Of a stretch of DNA of 64,000 bases, positions 1-12,744 are shown piece after piece. The first letter of the stretch is position 1. Every line of letters begins with the position of its first letter. The notes beneath the pieces were generated by a model that was not told the DNA's origin, did not search any database, and saw nothing but the letters and a program-made list of their open reading frames with translations. Made by a program: the position numbers and the translations under genes. Source of the stretch: Cotesia glomerata (lineage: Eukaryota > Arthropoda > Insecta > Hymenoptera > Braconidae); the NCBI RefSeq assembly GCF_020080835.1, contig NC_058160.1:9737515-9801514 (forward strand), given 5' to 3'.

Positions 1-3000
1 GGCAGTAACAGTAGACTACAAGTAGATAAACGTATCTTTGCGAAGCCATCTGTAAATAATTAAATAAAATTATAGATCGATTTGGGTGAAAAAAATCTAA
101 TAATAAAATCTGCAGGTAATAAACTAAGTAGAGTAAGGTGTTTCGTAATTAATGAAATCAATGAGCATAGCGAGGATGGACCATATTATCCGGACAGAGC
201 CGTAGCTCTAGTATCTAGAGTTGAGTGCGTGATCTACACGTTCAACTCCGTGATTCACGCACGCACTTTACGCGAATACCTTTATGTTTGTTTGCTGCTG
301 GTGCTTCTGCTCCTGACGATTTTATTTACCGTTATACAACCGCGTATTCAACTATATATACCCGTACATGCTCGCTACAGTGAACACTATATTTTGCTAA
401 ATATATACGTCGTCCACACATACACTTAACAATTATCGGTGCTAAAGTGTGTGGATTAACGTAAATTTAATGAAAAAAATCACCGGTTTGATGTTATTAT
501 TATTTTTTATTTTTTTTTTTTATACTAAGTAAACATTACGCGTGTAAAAAATCAAATCCTGTTTGATATCTATCATTTAATATTTACTTCAACACTTTAA
601 TTAAAAATAGTTATTTATAAAATAAAATTTATTATTATTAATTTTTATATAGTAATAATAATAATAATAACAATAATTGCTTTAAATTTTTAAAGAAAAT
701 TTTAGTTAAGTAAAAATAAATAAAAAATAAAAAAAAGAAATATTTTTTAAAATTAGATGCTTTAAAAAAATTACTAGATATTATTTTAAAAACTAACATT
801 TATTATTATTATTATTTTTTCATAAAATAAAATTTATTTATTTCTATAAAAATTGCCTATTTAAAAATGACATAAAAATTAATCGCGTTGAAACAATAGC
901 TTTCTAAATTAAAACAATATCTTATTTTTTTTTTCTTTTAAACAAACAATTAAGACCAGCAATAAAGTACATTAATAATTTTTATAATCAATTAAATTAT
1001 TGTATTACGTGTACAGGACTCATAAAAGATAAAACATTAACAGGAACAATAATAACAACAACAATAAAAGGAATTTGAATAATAGCATTTAAACGGTAAT
1101 ACTTAGTAATAATCAGTACGCATCTAATGTAAATGGGTTACTTGTTTTATTATTATCATTTATTATAAAATATATGTATAAAAGTTGCGATGGAGAAAGC
1201 TCGTTCTTAATTCTGTTGAGCAGACGTCCTCAACACAGTAATAAAGCAAATATATTGTAGTATAGTAGTAGTAGTAGGATACCTCAGTGTCTTTTTATTA
1301 AACAGAGTATAGAACCGAGTTCTGCTAAATCTGGGTGACCTGATTGTTCCCACCCTGTACAGAGTTTAACTTAAGGAATATCTTTAAACTATTCTTTAAT
1401 CTCGGACATTCTTAACTATTTTCACAGCTCTCTCTCTCTACAAATTTTTTTTTCTAAGCCTGATAATATTTACGAGCAATAATTTATTTCACTTTCTTTA
1501 GAATTTTTTTTTTTGTCAATAAAGAAAGGATGAAAAAAAGATTTTAGAGATGAGTAATACATGAGATAGATATAATTATTATTATATTAGTCTTCTTAGA
1601 AGCAAGTCATTCACGTCAAAGTGTGGACCGTTAGTAAATCTCTTGTCAGTGAACGCATCATCAACAAATTAAATCTACATTTTATATTTACTGTCTATTC
1701 AACGGCATTTTAACTTTATATATTTGTATAGTAGTGTATATTTATATATTTATTGTATATTATAAAACACGTGGGAATCGGTACAGAGTATTTAGAAATT
1801 TTTTTTTTAAATTATCTGACAATTTTTATTAATAAAAAATTTTTTTTAAATAAAATTATTTTATAAATAAAAAAACGAGTAAAAAGATGTTTAACTTGTA
1901 CCACGAGGCTGCGACCGGTCACGACCAACGACCGAGAACCTGATCTTGAAAGTAGGACAATCTGACCTTAACATTTAAAAATTTTTTGTAAAATTTTTCT
2001 CGAAAAATTTGAAATAAAAAAAAATAAAACTTACCATTAATTATTTTAATAAGAAGATAAAAACTAAAAATTATTCCTTTGAATGGACAACAATAAACAT
2101 ATCAATAATAAAAATAATTAAAATAAGTCTAACACTTCACTAAAAACAAACCAACACCTTGGCGAACTTGTCATTGAGTCCCGAAGAAGAATTCGCCGGG
2201 GGGAAAACAATAAAAAGAAAACAAAACCGAAAGCTGGACCGATAACCGTCTTTATCAACTATCAATCCATCCGGAAGGTAATGTGGACGGTACACGTCTG
2301 ACCGGCATGGCATGTGCCGGGAATGCATCGGCAAAGTCATCAGAGATTGGATAGAGCATTGGTATGGTATGGGCTACACACTTCTCTGTTCCCCACTTGT
2401 TATTATTGTTAACTCTACTGGTAGTACTTGTACTTGTACTTATGTGAGTACCGAGGCTTCATTTATACAAACGGGCTTCGATGTGGTGGTAATCGCGAAT
2501 CGAGAGAGTCGAGACTAGACAGAAGGACAGGATAAGACGGTAAGTCTCGGAAGAAGTTACTTGAGTTTGAGAGAAAGGGAACATTTATATACAAATATAT
2601 AAATATAATAGTCAGGTATAAGTGACAAACTGAAATATCTTTAGTGAGAATATGGGCCTCATTTTTAAGAGGGGACTCAACTTGTTCTTCCGGAGCTAAG
2701 AAGGGGCACGAGAGTAGGGATTTATTTACTTCCAGGGTAAAGGAGGGGGAAGACTATGGCTAACCAGGATCACCTTTAAAATTAACATTGATTAAATTAA
2801 TTTCATTTTAATTAATAAAGGATTAATTTTTGAGGTGATGTGTACTTTTAATTGTCATTTAATTGGCCTAGCTGAATGAAAAGGCCCAGGGAAAATGAAA
2901 AGAAAAAAGAGCAAAGAATTAAGTGGGCCAGCTACGACCAGGTCAAACTGCTAAAGAAGGGGAACAGCGACAGCATTGGAATTGCCATCGGGATCGGTAT

Positions 3001-3295
3001 CGGCAACGACACACTGTCCTACTACTTGGAGTTCCTATATTTATGTTATCTCTGTTGTTTATTATTTATTATTTATTATTTAAGCGGCCGGGATGGTAAT
3101 CAGAACTCGTAGCGTTAACACCTTGGTTTCGTGTATTACGGCGAGTAAATTTGCACGGAAAAAAAATTTAATCAAGAAATTCATTTTGATTTGAGTAGAA
3201 AAATTCTTAAATGAATAAAATTTGAGTTTGAGTTCATTTTACTTGATTCAAAAATTTTTCGGATTCAAGACGATAAAACTCTGATATTTAAGTAA
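1..3295. other. AT-rich intergenic or intronic DNA, no supported gene
   Basis: Short open frames occur here (for example 82-429, 2140-2340, 2312-2518 and 2876-3112), but none shows a recognisable domain, signal peptide plus cysteine pattern, or convincing splice context. The stretch 2640-2770 is less AT-rich than its surroundings and could be an untranslated exon, but nothing in it supports that directly. At about 3160-3260 there is a fragment of the TTCTTGATTCAAG repeat family seen elsewhere in the window. Confidence 0.6.
1185..1365 (+). mobile_element. possible solo-LTR fragment
   Basis: A TATAAAAG box at about 1187 is followed by AATAAAG at about 1241 and then, near 1335, by CTGGGTGACCTGATTG, which resembles the LTR end plus primer-binding site of insect LTR retrotransposons (often TGGTGACC). 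No second LTR, no gag-pol frame and no target-site duplication were found. This is a weak pattern match; an ordinary promoter with a downstream poly(A) signal would look much the same. Confidence 0.2.
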
Positions 3296-3573
3296 GCACA
3301 CGGAAAAAGAAAAATAGAAAAATTACATTATATAATGTAAAGTGGCGCTCCGTATAAAAAACTAGAAAAATTAGTTTCAGATTGTAATTATTACAAATTT
3401 TGTAAGAATTACATTATAAAATGTAAATATTACATTGAAAGCTCTGAAATTTAACATTCAGTTTGAATTAAGAAAAATATTTTTTCGAACTGCAATTTTT
3501 CTAGTTTTTTATACGAAGCGACGCTTATTACTATTTATAATGTAATTTTTCGATTTTACTTTTTTCCGTGCAC
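3296..3573. mobile_element. short MITE with TIR CACGGAAAAAG
   Basis: A segment of about 280 bp begins CACACGGAAAAAGAAAAATA and ends with the inverted equivalent, CTTTTTTCCGTGCAC. Inside, a second inverted pair (CCGTATAAAAAACTAGAAAAA near 3352 and TTTTTCTAGTTTTTTATACG near 3496) makes the whole unit an imperfect palindrome. It has no coding capacity, as expected of a non-autonomous DNA transposon. Confidence 0.6.
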
Positions 3574-5164
3574 TTTACTATTTGCAAAAATTTTTTTAAC
3601 GGACAAATTTGTTAAAAAAAATTGCATTTTCAATTTTTGAAAATTTCTATGTTGAATAAGAGTAAAAATAAATTAATTTACAAATTATTAATAAAAAAAT
3701 TATTTTTTTTTTGAAATTATAAATTTCATTAAATTTAGAAGTCAGTTGATAATTTTTTAATTCTTTTTAACAAACAAATTTAAAAAAAAATTATTTAAAA
3801 AAAATTTAATTTTCAATTTTTTAAATTTCCAAATGTCAATTTTTTTGCCATAATTTTTTTGTTAAAAAAATTAACATTTTTATTATAATTCTCCAAAATA
3901 ATTTTCTAGGTTCGAGAATTTTTCTCTTGATTCAAATGATTTTTTTTTTTTCAATGTAATTAAACTACGCTTTAGTTTAAACGCAAGGTTATATCGATGA
4001 TAAATGATAAACGTGTGATGGTTCAAATTTTTTGCGGGTTTCTGGGTTACGGACCGAGGGAATACCAATGAGTCATCCCAAAAATTAACGTGGGTAGTTG
4101 TAGCTTGTAGCTTGTAGCTTGATAGCTGATGGCTAATGTATTGGGAGACTTTCTTATATCTTATTTAAATTGTCACGTGGAGCCCAATCGGGCGACGGGT
4201 TGGAGACACAGGTGGTTACCTGGTTGCCTGGTGGAATGCATAATCGATAACGGTACGCTCAAGTTCCCAAAGTATGCTCAGATGTAAGAGAACAGAATTT
4301 TTTTTACTACGTGTAAATTCTGAGTGAAGATACCCGGGGATTGGAGTCAATCCATTGCGGTACGGGTCGATTGGACCTCTGGTAGATATATGTGGGTTTT
4401 GTTGATTTAATTATTATTATTATTATTTCCTATAGGTCGCTCCGTAAATTGTATACCTCTTGGAAAATTGATTACATGGATGTACTGATAGAAATTTAGC
4501 TTGACTTTCTTCAGCTGTAATTATTCAACATAAATTATTACTTGTCGTACACTTATTATTTGTAATTGAGTAAATTATTTCTTACTAAGTAGAATGATGA
4601 TAGAATAGATGCAATAATGATTTATGTTTTTCTTATTTTTAAGAAAAAATTTCTAGTTATTTTTCTAGTTAAAAAAGTGAAAAAATAAAAATTTTTTAAC
4701 AGAGAAAATTATTTTGAAAAATTTTTTTAGTTAAAAAAAAATTTTTTTTTTATTCAAGTAAATTTTATCTAGGTCAAAAATTATAAGTTTTTTAAAAATT
4801 TTTTTTTTTTTTTAATCAAATTAATTTTTTATCAGTGTAATAAAATACATACATTAAATTGAGATAAAAAATTTATTTAAAAAAAAATAAGCAATGCAAT
4901 AAAAAATTAAATTTTTTGTCACAAAATTGCTCATTTTTTTTCAGTGTAATTATCAATTACCGCACTAAAATATATAATTCAACGAATAAAAATTAATCAA
5001 TCAAGTTATACCTTAAAATTTATACGCAATTAATCTAATGTATAAATTTATAATTTTTAATTTGTTTTATTATTTATTCTATTATAATAATTAATAATTC
5101 ATCATAATAAAATTTAAAAATTTTTAAAATTTTTATAACAAATCAATAATTATAAAAAAAAAAA
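3574..5164. other. intergenic, nothing identified
   Basis: Very AT-rich with poly-A and poly-T runs. A small tandem repeat of TTGTAGC occurs near 4098-4120. The stretch 4140-4450 is less AT-rich but shows no open frame with recognisable content. Confidence 0.6.
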
Positions 5165-5769
5165 TTAGGAAAACGGTTGACCCTGAAGGCCATCCCTGCA
5201 ACTTCCCGCTAGTTCCATACTTAGGCGCTTAAAATTGCACCAATGACGTTTTTGAGCTCTTCGAGCTCAAAAATCTGATAGAGATTTGATGACACTATTT
5301 TTTGAATTTTTAAACCGCAATAACTTTTGAATGAATAAACTGATTTTCACGCGGTTAGAAGCATTCGACGCAGTTTTTTAAGCCTCACAAAGAATCTCAA
5401 ATTTTGAAATGATCGCGCTAGGAATTTTGGAGTTATTCCGAAAAAACACTTTTTTCGGTTTTCTTTCGTTCACGATATCTCTCGAACGAATCAACCGATT
5501 TTGACCGGACTGGTGGCGATCGACGTGGTTTTTTGAGGTTAAGAGCTGATTAGTTTTTGGAATTGAACCTTTAAGCCGTTTAAAAGTTATTCCAAAAAAA
5601 CCACATTTGAAAAAAATTTTTTTTTCAGTTTTTTGAAGATTTCTCAAAATCTATTGATCTGAATCGGTCCAAACAGTTTTCAAAATCTAAGTTTGGTCAA
5701 GCCCTTTCGAATGGCACCAACCGCGATGAAATCGGTCAAGCCGTTCAAAAGTTATAAGCGGTTCACATA

Positions 5770-5839
<70 letters not shown>

Positions 5840-5989
5840 GACACCGTGACAACCTCGCGGGGATAGTCAGGGAAGCTTCCTGTGACCTTCAAACGTCGAG
5901 ATCTGATGAAAACTCGATTTTTGCAAAACGGGGTGAAAACAATAACTTCCCGATTTTTGAAAATCTTCGATTTTCTTAGCGGGAAGTTA
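5165..5989 (+). mobile_element. repeat element with AACTTCCCGCTA ends, copy 1
   Basis: One end reads TTAGGAAAACGGTTGACCCT followed by AACTTCCCGCTA; the other reads TTAGCGGGAAGTTAA, giving a terminal inverted repeat of about 12-13 bp. Further copies lie at 40075-41201 and 44626-49939, both in the opposite orientation. The internal part carries degenerate repeats of a module resembling ATATCGTGAACGAAAGAAAA and a long CA/TG microsatellite. There is no coding frame. It is probably a non-autonomous DNA transposon; the superfamily cannot be told from the ends alone. Confidence 0.7.
5774..5835 (+). repeat. (CA)n microsatellite inside the element
   Basis: About 30 uninterrupted CA units. The same position in the other two copies of the element also carries a TG/CA tract, so the microsatellite is part of the element and has expanded or contracted copy by copy. 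Confidence 0.9.
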
Positions 5990-6969
5990 AAAATATTAAA
6001 AAAAATTCCCACTTATAATTTTATTAAAATTTCTACATGGAGAATTTTTCCCTAAATTTTTTTCATTATAAAAATTTTATAAAAAATTCTATTAAATTCA
6101 GTACAATAATTAATTTTTATTTAACGCGACTTTAAATAGAGAAATTAATTTTTATATTTAATTAGATGCTAAAAAAACGTTGCAAATTTTGCAATAAAAT
6201 TTACCTCAAAAATATTTTTAGATCCAAAGATTCTAATAAAAATTTTATTTTTATTCAATTGTACAATTTCCTAGGATCTAAGCGACAGATGGATGATAAA
6301 AAAGAAAATAAGATTATTATACATAATACCTGAGAATTTAGTCTCTGACCCAGACCTTTGACTGGAGTGCGATGATATGATCTTGACGGGTCGTTTAATA
6401 AAGATTCAGTAACATTTAGCCGCAGTAACTCGGTTCATTTGAGCTCAGGGCAACTTTCCCATCGAAAGGCCAATTGCGCTCCTTATATTTTACATTACAG
6501 AAATTGCAACAATCTTTTCTAATTCAAGTTGTAGAGGAAAATTGTGTAAATATCGAGCAGAGGGTAGCCAGCAAGCAGTGGGAGGCGGTAGGAGCAGAAT
6601 AATAGTAGAGTAGCTCGCGTATGTATAAAGTTTGTCTGGCGACCCTGGCCCGGAGTACCTGAGTACCGGATAGTCGAATCAGCTGCTCTGGTGGTCTGGT
6701 ACTAGCTCGGAGCTCTATCGAACCACCCCTACCCCTTACCTACGTCAAACTATTCTGTTACGTCCTTGCACTCCGTCGTCACACTCTACTCCTTTGTATG
6801 TACGTACGTACCGTCATTTAATTTTTATACCTTTTTTTACCTTGCTCATTTGTATTCCCTTCGAGGGACAATACTTGGGCGATAAAAAAATAAATTTGAG
6901 CGTATCTATTCTCAATCGTATACTATAAACTAAATTGACACACGTGTTTTGATTGACAATATTTATCTA

Positions 6970-7004
<35 letters not shown>

Positions 7005-7136
7005 AATAATAAGTTGAAATTGATGTAGGATAATAATAATAACAAAATTTTTAAATATTGAAATTATTATTTTTATTATTAATAATTTGAAATTTTTGTT
7101 AAATAACAATAACAATAACAATATTAATAATAATAA
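5990..7136. other. intergenic, nothing coding identified
   Basis: AT-rich, with a less AT-rich stretch at 6580-6800 that has no long open frame. An (ATT)n tract lies at about 6970-7005 and further AT-rich triplets run up to the Helitron terminus at 7137. The less AT-rich stretch could be a promoter or untranslated exon of a neighbouring gene; this is not shown. Confidence 0.5.
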
Positions 7137-7180
7137 CTAGCAACCTTGCAGTCACTATGTGACTGCAGTGAATTGTGAAC

Positions 7181-7880
7181 TACACAGAAAGAAAAATTTC
7201 TTGACTGAAGAACAAAATTCTTGGCTCAAGAAAATTTTCGGGTGCCTAAAGGAAGACCGAAGTTGTGTTGGCCATAGTAAAAATTTTTCTTGAAATTCTA
7301 TTCTTGGTGGAAGTAATTTTTTCTTAATTCAAATTATCATAAATACTTGATACAATACATTTTTATATTTGATCAAGATTTTTAGATACTTTAGGGAAAC
7401 AGCGTCATCTACTTCAGCTGAGAAAAAAAATTTTCTTATCTTGAGAAAATTTTTCTTTTGAATATTTGATACCCATTTTATCTTATTTTAGCGTGCAATT
7501 ATACATATTGTATGAAAAAAAATGATTCAATATTATTTGATCTTCCCATTTGACATGTTAGTCAATAGAAATATTAATGAAAATTTACTATCAAGATATT
7601 TCATTTTTTGGAGCAAGAGAAAAATTTTCTCAAGACAAGAAAATTTACTTCTGTCAAGAACTTAATTTTTTGGAGCAAAAGAGAAATTTTCTCAAAACAA
7701 GAAAATTTTCTTGACTTAAATAAATTGTCTTGGATCAAGAAACGTATTTCTTGAAGCAAGGGAATTGATTTGATGGAATAAGTGAAATTTCTTGTGTCAA
7801 AAAAAATTTTTTTTTTCGTCCAGGTAAATAATTATGAAGAAAAATATTTTATTGGCTCAAGTGAATCTTTCTTTCTGTGT
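7181..7880. mobile_element. MITE with ACACAGAAAGAAAAATT ends
   Basis: Starts ACACAGAAAGAAAAATTTCT and ends AATCTTTCTTTCTGTGT, a clear terminal inverted repeat. The interior repeats a TTCTTGACTCAAGAAAATTT-type motif many times on both strands. The insertion interrupts the Helitron-like element just inside its 3' hairpin. Confidence 0.6.
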
Positions 7881-8170
7881 ACCGAAAAAAATCGGTAGCA
7901 GATACCGATTTTTTCGGTGCAGGCTACCGATTACCAATTTTTGAAAATTTCTTATCTTCTTAACGAGAAGTTAAATTCTCACTCTTTAATGAATAAAAAA
8001 AAGGAACTTCATTTGAGATACAAATAACACTTACTTAAATACAAAATATTAAAAATGAGGAGTATTTATTAGGTATTTTTTTATTATAAATTTTTATTAA
8101 ATTAAATACCTTTTGGTAGCCGCAATCGAAAAAATCGGTATAGATTCTGTTTAGAAACTAACCGAGAAAT
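7881..8170. repeat. cluster of CGAAAAAATCGGTA palindromes
   Basis: The motif TACCGATTTTTTCGGT and its complement occur repeatedly at 7881-7935 and again near 8115-8145. An inverted version of the first cluster is found at 13085-13180. It looks like the ends of another degenerate inverted-repeat element. No function is implied. Confidence 0.45.
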
Positions 8171-8805
8171 ATCATCCAAGTCCCAAAAAATTATTTTTTA
8201 AATTATTTTGTATGTGAATATATATATATAGATATAAAAAATATATGAAAAGTTGATGTGGGTACTCAAATGAAAGGTCTCGATAAGTGTAATGTCTGGG
8301 TGAATTTATATCTTTAAAAATGTCAATAGTTTACAAGATACAAGGTCATTTCTTAATTATTGATATTTTTAAAGATGTAAGCTCATCCTGATGTCACGCT
8401 CATAAAGAGCTTTCATTTGAGTACCCACATGCATTTTTGATATATTTTTGATATATACATATATAATATATATAAATATATGAAAAATTGATGTGGGTAC
8501 TCAAAAGAAAGGTCTCGATTAGTGTAATGTCGGGGTGAGCTTATATCTTTAAAAATATTATTGTTCTAATCAGGTCTAAATTCTTCTATAATTAAATAAA
8601 AATCAGGATGTTGTAGACCAAAATGTTGTTATGTTTTTTTATTTCATTTATTTTAACATGCGACGTTTCGTCAGTTTTATTCTGAAATCATCAGGCACCT
8701 TAAAATTTTACAATACAAAAACACATAGTCCTTAATTTACAAAACATTACTGCGCATGGTATTTTTTATGTAAAAGAATGTTGATATATTTTTCATACAT
8801 ACATA

Positions 8806-10800
8806 TGGGTCATTCCACCAAATAAGAACATTTTTACGGGGCGACCCTCGCGGATTATGTTTAAAATTTATGGAGGTGTTCTCTATAATAAGAAATAAAT
8901 TCCCTACCCCTTAATTTTTCTGAAGAAGGAAGCTTTTTTATTAAAATCCACGAAAAATCTTATCTTGTCGGAAAAATTCTCAGCTTTTGAATGAAAATAT
9001 CCATTTTATTATAAACACATCAGAAGACCCTTTGAAATCCAATTAAAGTGGAAAAATTGATTTTTCTCGGTGTGCGGTGCAAGGTACATCCAATTTGACT
9101 TTTTTTTCTGAAAAATCAGAGTTTTTTACACAAAATATATGGTTTTCAGGATGTGCATATTTTTTGTTCAATCGCAATTAAATTAAACGTAAAATCTTTA
9201 TAATTAAAATACTTTTATATTTGAACTTTTTTCAGATGTTGATACAGTTTTAATAAGAGCATATCCAATTTCATCATCTATCGGTAAAAGTGTGCAATGT
9301 CTGTGTACCCTTTACCGTTTTTGATAAAGAATATCGTACGTCTAACACATTTTTTTTGTCTAAATAATCATCATTCATTATGATGATCGTAAAATTCTTG
9401 ATTGCCCAGGAATTCAAATCTTGTGGTGCCAGTATATGTTTTTTATTTTCCATTTGTAATGAAGCTCTAGCAGCATGTCGTTTTACTGGACCTACAAACC
9501 CATCGCATGGTCCTTTGCCATGGGCAGTCGCAAAAAAATGCCACTCAACGATGATTCTAAAGTCAGCATAATATTAACATAAATTAGTAAATGTTTTTTT
9601 ATTTTTAAATTGCTGAGGTGCTCCATCTGAGAAGTAAAAAATCCTTTCAATAACAGTAAATTTTTCTCTTAAAAAAGAAATCAATTGTCCTTGAAATAAA
9701 TAAATCAAAACTGTGTCATGTTTAAGGCAATCTGAGATACCAACTAAGCCTAAATGCTTAATAGTATCATTTTCGTTTTAGTAAACCACCATTTGAAGTA
9801 TAGTAGCTTGGTCATTATTTCAATGATAGCCTTGAGCAGCTTCCTGCACAACAAACGCAATTTTCTACCAAGTTAAAACTACCGCTAATTCACCACTCTT
9901 CAAATTTAATTTCGCATTAGGGAAAAACCGACTTTGTATTTTTACTATAAAGTCATGTTTTAAAAGTTTCTCAAGTTGCGTCGCTAAGGTATCAATAAAG
10001 TCATCGGAATCCGAAATAACGTTTACAATGGTACATCGATCGGTTGATGTCCACATTTTAAATTCGATTTCATTTACATCAAATTCTTTAAACGATGGAT
10101 GAAAGTTATTAATGATTTCTTCATTGTTTGGACATCTATTACAACTTCTGAAGAAGCACGATTCCGTTGGATTATTACAAATCAATTTATTCAATAAATT
10201 TTTATAAATTGATTAAGTTTCCATAATCCAATCAGTATTTCTCGCAAATTTTGGAAAATTACATCCTAAATAAGAAAATGGAATCGTAGTTGTGAACGCC
10301 ATCTGCATTGTATAAACTCAATTTTTTAATGAGCAGTTTGAAATTTTAAATATTTAACAGAAAATTATTTTACTATCCCGAATAATCGTATAACGCTTAG
10401 CCGATATAACGTTTAATTTAATTGTGATTGAACAAAAAATATGCACATCGTGAAAACCATATATTTTGTGTAAAAAACTCTGATCTTTCAGAAAAAAAAG
10501 TCAAATTGGATGTACCTTGCACCGCACACCGAGAAAAATCAATTTTTCCACTTTAATTGGATTTCAAAGGGTCTTCTGATGTGTTTATGATAAAACGGAT
10601 ATTTTCATTCAAAAGCTGAGAATTTTTCCGACAAGATAAGATTTTTCGTGGATTTTAATAAAAAAGTTTTCTTCATCAGAAAAATTAATAAAAAAGTTGT
10701 AGGGAATTTATTTCTTATTATAGAGAACACCTCCATAAATTTTAAACATAATCCGCGAGGATCGCCCCGTAAAAATGTTCTTATTTGGTGGAATGACCCA
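8806..10800 (-). mobile_element. 2-kb DNA transposon with ~0.4-kb TIRs, copy 1
   Basis: The left end TGGGTCATTCCACCAAATAA is mirrored at the right end, and the inverted similarity continues for about 380 bp on each side (8806-9191 and about 10411-10800). Between the arms, on the minus strand, lie broken pieces of a transposase-like gene. A second copy sits at 34825-36981. Compared with that copy, both arms of copy 1 lack roughly 90 bp close to the same point. Target-site duplications could not be fixed because the flanks are AT repeats. Confidence 0.85.
9380..10194 (-). pseudogene. broken transposase-like gene of the 2-kb transposon
   Basis: Minus-strand translation gives first (10194-9865) a cysteine-rich stretch with C-x7-C-x4-C-x2-C spacing near its start, and later (about 9660-9380) the segments YFSDGAPQQFKNKK and EWHFFATAHGKGPCDG. 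From memory, this FSDGA...FFAT-HGKGPCDG arrangement recurs in unclassified transposase-like proteins of arthropods and cnidarians; I cannot name the superfamily. The gene is dead: a TAA falls between those two segments, the frame changes several times, and both copies in this window share that stop. The plus-strand open frame at 9380-9571 is only the antisense of the conserved block. Confidence 0.65.
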
Positions 10801-10823
10801 TATATATAATATATCCATGTATA

Positions 10824-12447
10824 TGGGTCATTCCATGTCAAATCGACCAATAGTTGGAATCGACCCCTTTCGATTTGGATGAATTTTGGTCAGAAGTTTT
10901 CTTTTATTATAAAACGAAGTTCTGCCAAAGGAAAAAAAATAAAAAAATTTTTTTCGAAAGATATGCAAATTCAAAATTTCGCGATTTTTCCAGTTTTTCA
11001 ATTTTGTTTTTGCAATATCTCGAATGCTATTATAGATATAGGAATGGTCTTTCGTTTGTTTAAAAGGAGATACTTGGGGCTATTTAAAAAAATATATTTT
11101 GGAAAAAAATTAAAAAAAATGCAAAATTTGTCAAATTTTGAATTTTTGAAAGTCGTCGAAAATGAAGACCGCCATTAAAATTTTGGCTCAATTTTTTTTG
11201 TATGATACTTTGTAATGATCTTAAAAGATCCTGAAATTTTTGGATAGGGGTTTTTTTTTTTTCAAAAATATGAATTTTTGAATCTCAAAAAAAAATTTTT
11301 GAATTTCAAAAAAAAATTTTTTTTTGTTTTTTGCAACTTCTATACAAGTTAAAGTTATGCAGATATATAATATTGTAATTTTGAGTATTTCGAAATCAAA
11401 TGCACGACGTGAAAATATTAAATAATAAATTAATTTCAACTTTTATTCATTTTTTAGACATAATCTAAAAGTCAGGCTTTACGCATGATATAATTATTTA
11501 TTTTCTCAACGCATGATATATTTTGTCCGTTTCTTCACTTCAATTACAGTTTTTAACCTCAAATAACTCACAGATATTAATTTTCTATAAAAATTAGAAA
11601 TGATTTCATGAAAATATCAATTTTTTTTCGTTCTTTCGAATACTTATTTACTTACGAATTTCTGCACATTCATAGTTCTCAATCTTAAATTACAAATTAT
11701 TCCCATGTTAATAAGACGACAAGTGGCATCAACAACTTTAAATGAAGTAAAAAAAGGACAATTAACAAATTCTATCATGCGTTAAGGATGACTTATTTTA
11801 AGGATGCAAGATTATGTTTAAAAAATAAAAAAAAGTTGAAATTAATTTATTATTTAATATTTTCACGTCGTGCATTTTATTTCTAAATACTCAAAATTAC
11901 AATATTATGTATCTGCATAACTTTAACTTGTACAGAAGTTGCAAAAAACAAAAAATAATTTTTTTCTGAAATTCAAAAATTTTTTTTCTAATTCAAAAAT
12001 TCATATTTTTGAAAAAAAAAACCCCTATCCAAAAATTTCAAGATCTTTTAAGATCATTACAAGGTATCATACAAAAAAAATTGAGCCAAAATTTTAATGG
12101 CGGTCTTCATTTTTGACGATTTTCAAAAATTCAAAATTCGACAAATTTGGCATTTTTAAAAATTTTTTTCCAAAATATATTTTTTTAAATATTTTCAAGT
12201 GCCCCCTTTTAAACAAACGAAAGACTATTCCTGTATCTATAATAGCATTCGAGATATTGCAAAAACAAAATTGAAAAAGTGGAAAAATCGCGAAATTTTG
12301 AATTTGCATATCTTTCGAAAAAATTTTTTTATTTTTTTTCCTTTGGCAGAACTTCGTTTTATGATAAAAGAAAACTTCTGACCAAAATTCATCCAAATCG
12401 AAAGGGTTCAATTCCAACTATTGGTCGATTTGACATGGAATGACCCA
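10824..12447. mobile_element. giant palindromic MITE, ~640-bp arms
   Basis: The left arm (10824 to about 11467) begins TGGGTCATTCCATGTCAAAT and is mirrored by the right arm (about 11806-12447), with a unique centre of about 340 bp. The open frames at 10854-11063, 10879-11178 and 12094-12417 are arm sequence read in both directions and are not genes. The element lies about 24 bp from the right end of the 2-kb transposon and shares its first 12 terminal bases. A shorter, more diverged relative is at 30703-31380. Confidence 0.8.
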
Positions 12448-12744
12448 TATATAAATATATAAAATATATGAAAAATTGATGTGGGTACTCAAATGAAAAT
12501 TCTCGATGAGTGTAATGTCGGGATGAACTTATATCTTTAAAAATGTCAATAGTTAACAAGATAAAAGGTCATTTCTTAATTATGTGTCTAGAAATGAAGC
12601 ATTTTCGAATACAGCCTAGATACTTATCATGATAAATTGACTATCGATGAGAATGATATGAAACCTTAAAAAGGCGCAAATTCAAGTCGAGACCTGTGCA
12701 ATGTCACTAAATTTCCCTAAAACTTGTTTCAATTCTTGAAACAA

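Noticed and set aside
82..429. 115-residue plus-strand open frame near the left edge
   Set aside because: No domain, odd start context and a tail rich in Tyr/Ile/Val of the kind produced by AT-rich DNA; no splice or promoter support.
1185..1365. Full LTR retrotransposon
   Set aside because: Only one LTR-like segment is visible and there is no gag-pol nearby, so it is kept only as a low-confidence solo-LTR candidate.
9380..9571. Plus-strand open frame, also at 35477-35680
   Set aside because: Antisense of the conserved transposase-like block; the minus strand gives the meaningful translation.
10854..12417. Matching open frames on both strands that look like a duplicated gene
   Set aside because: They are the two arms of one palindromic transposon and mirror each other.
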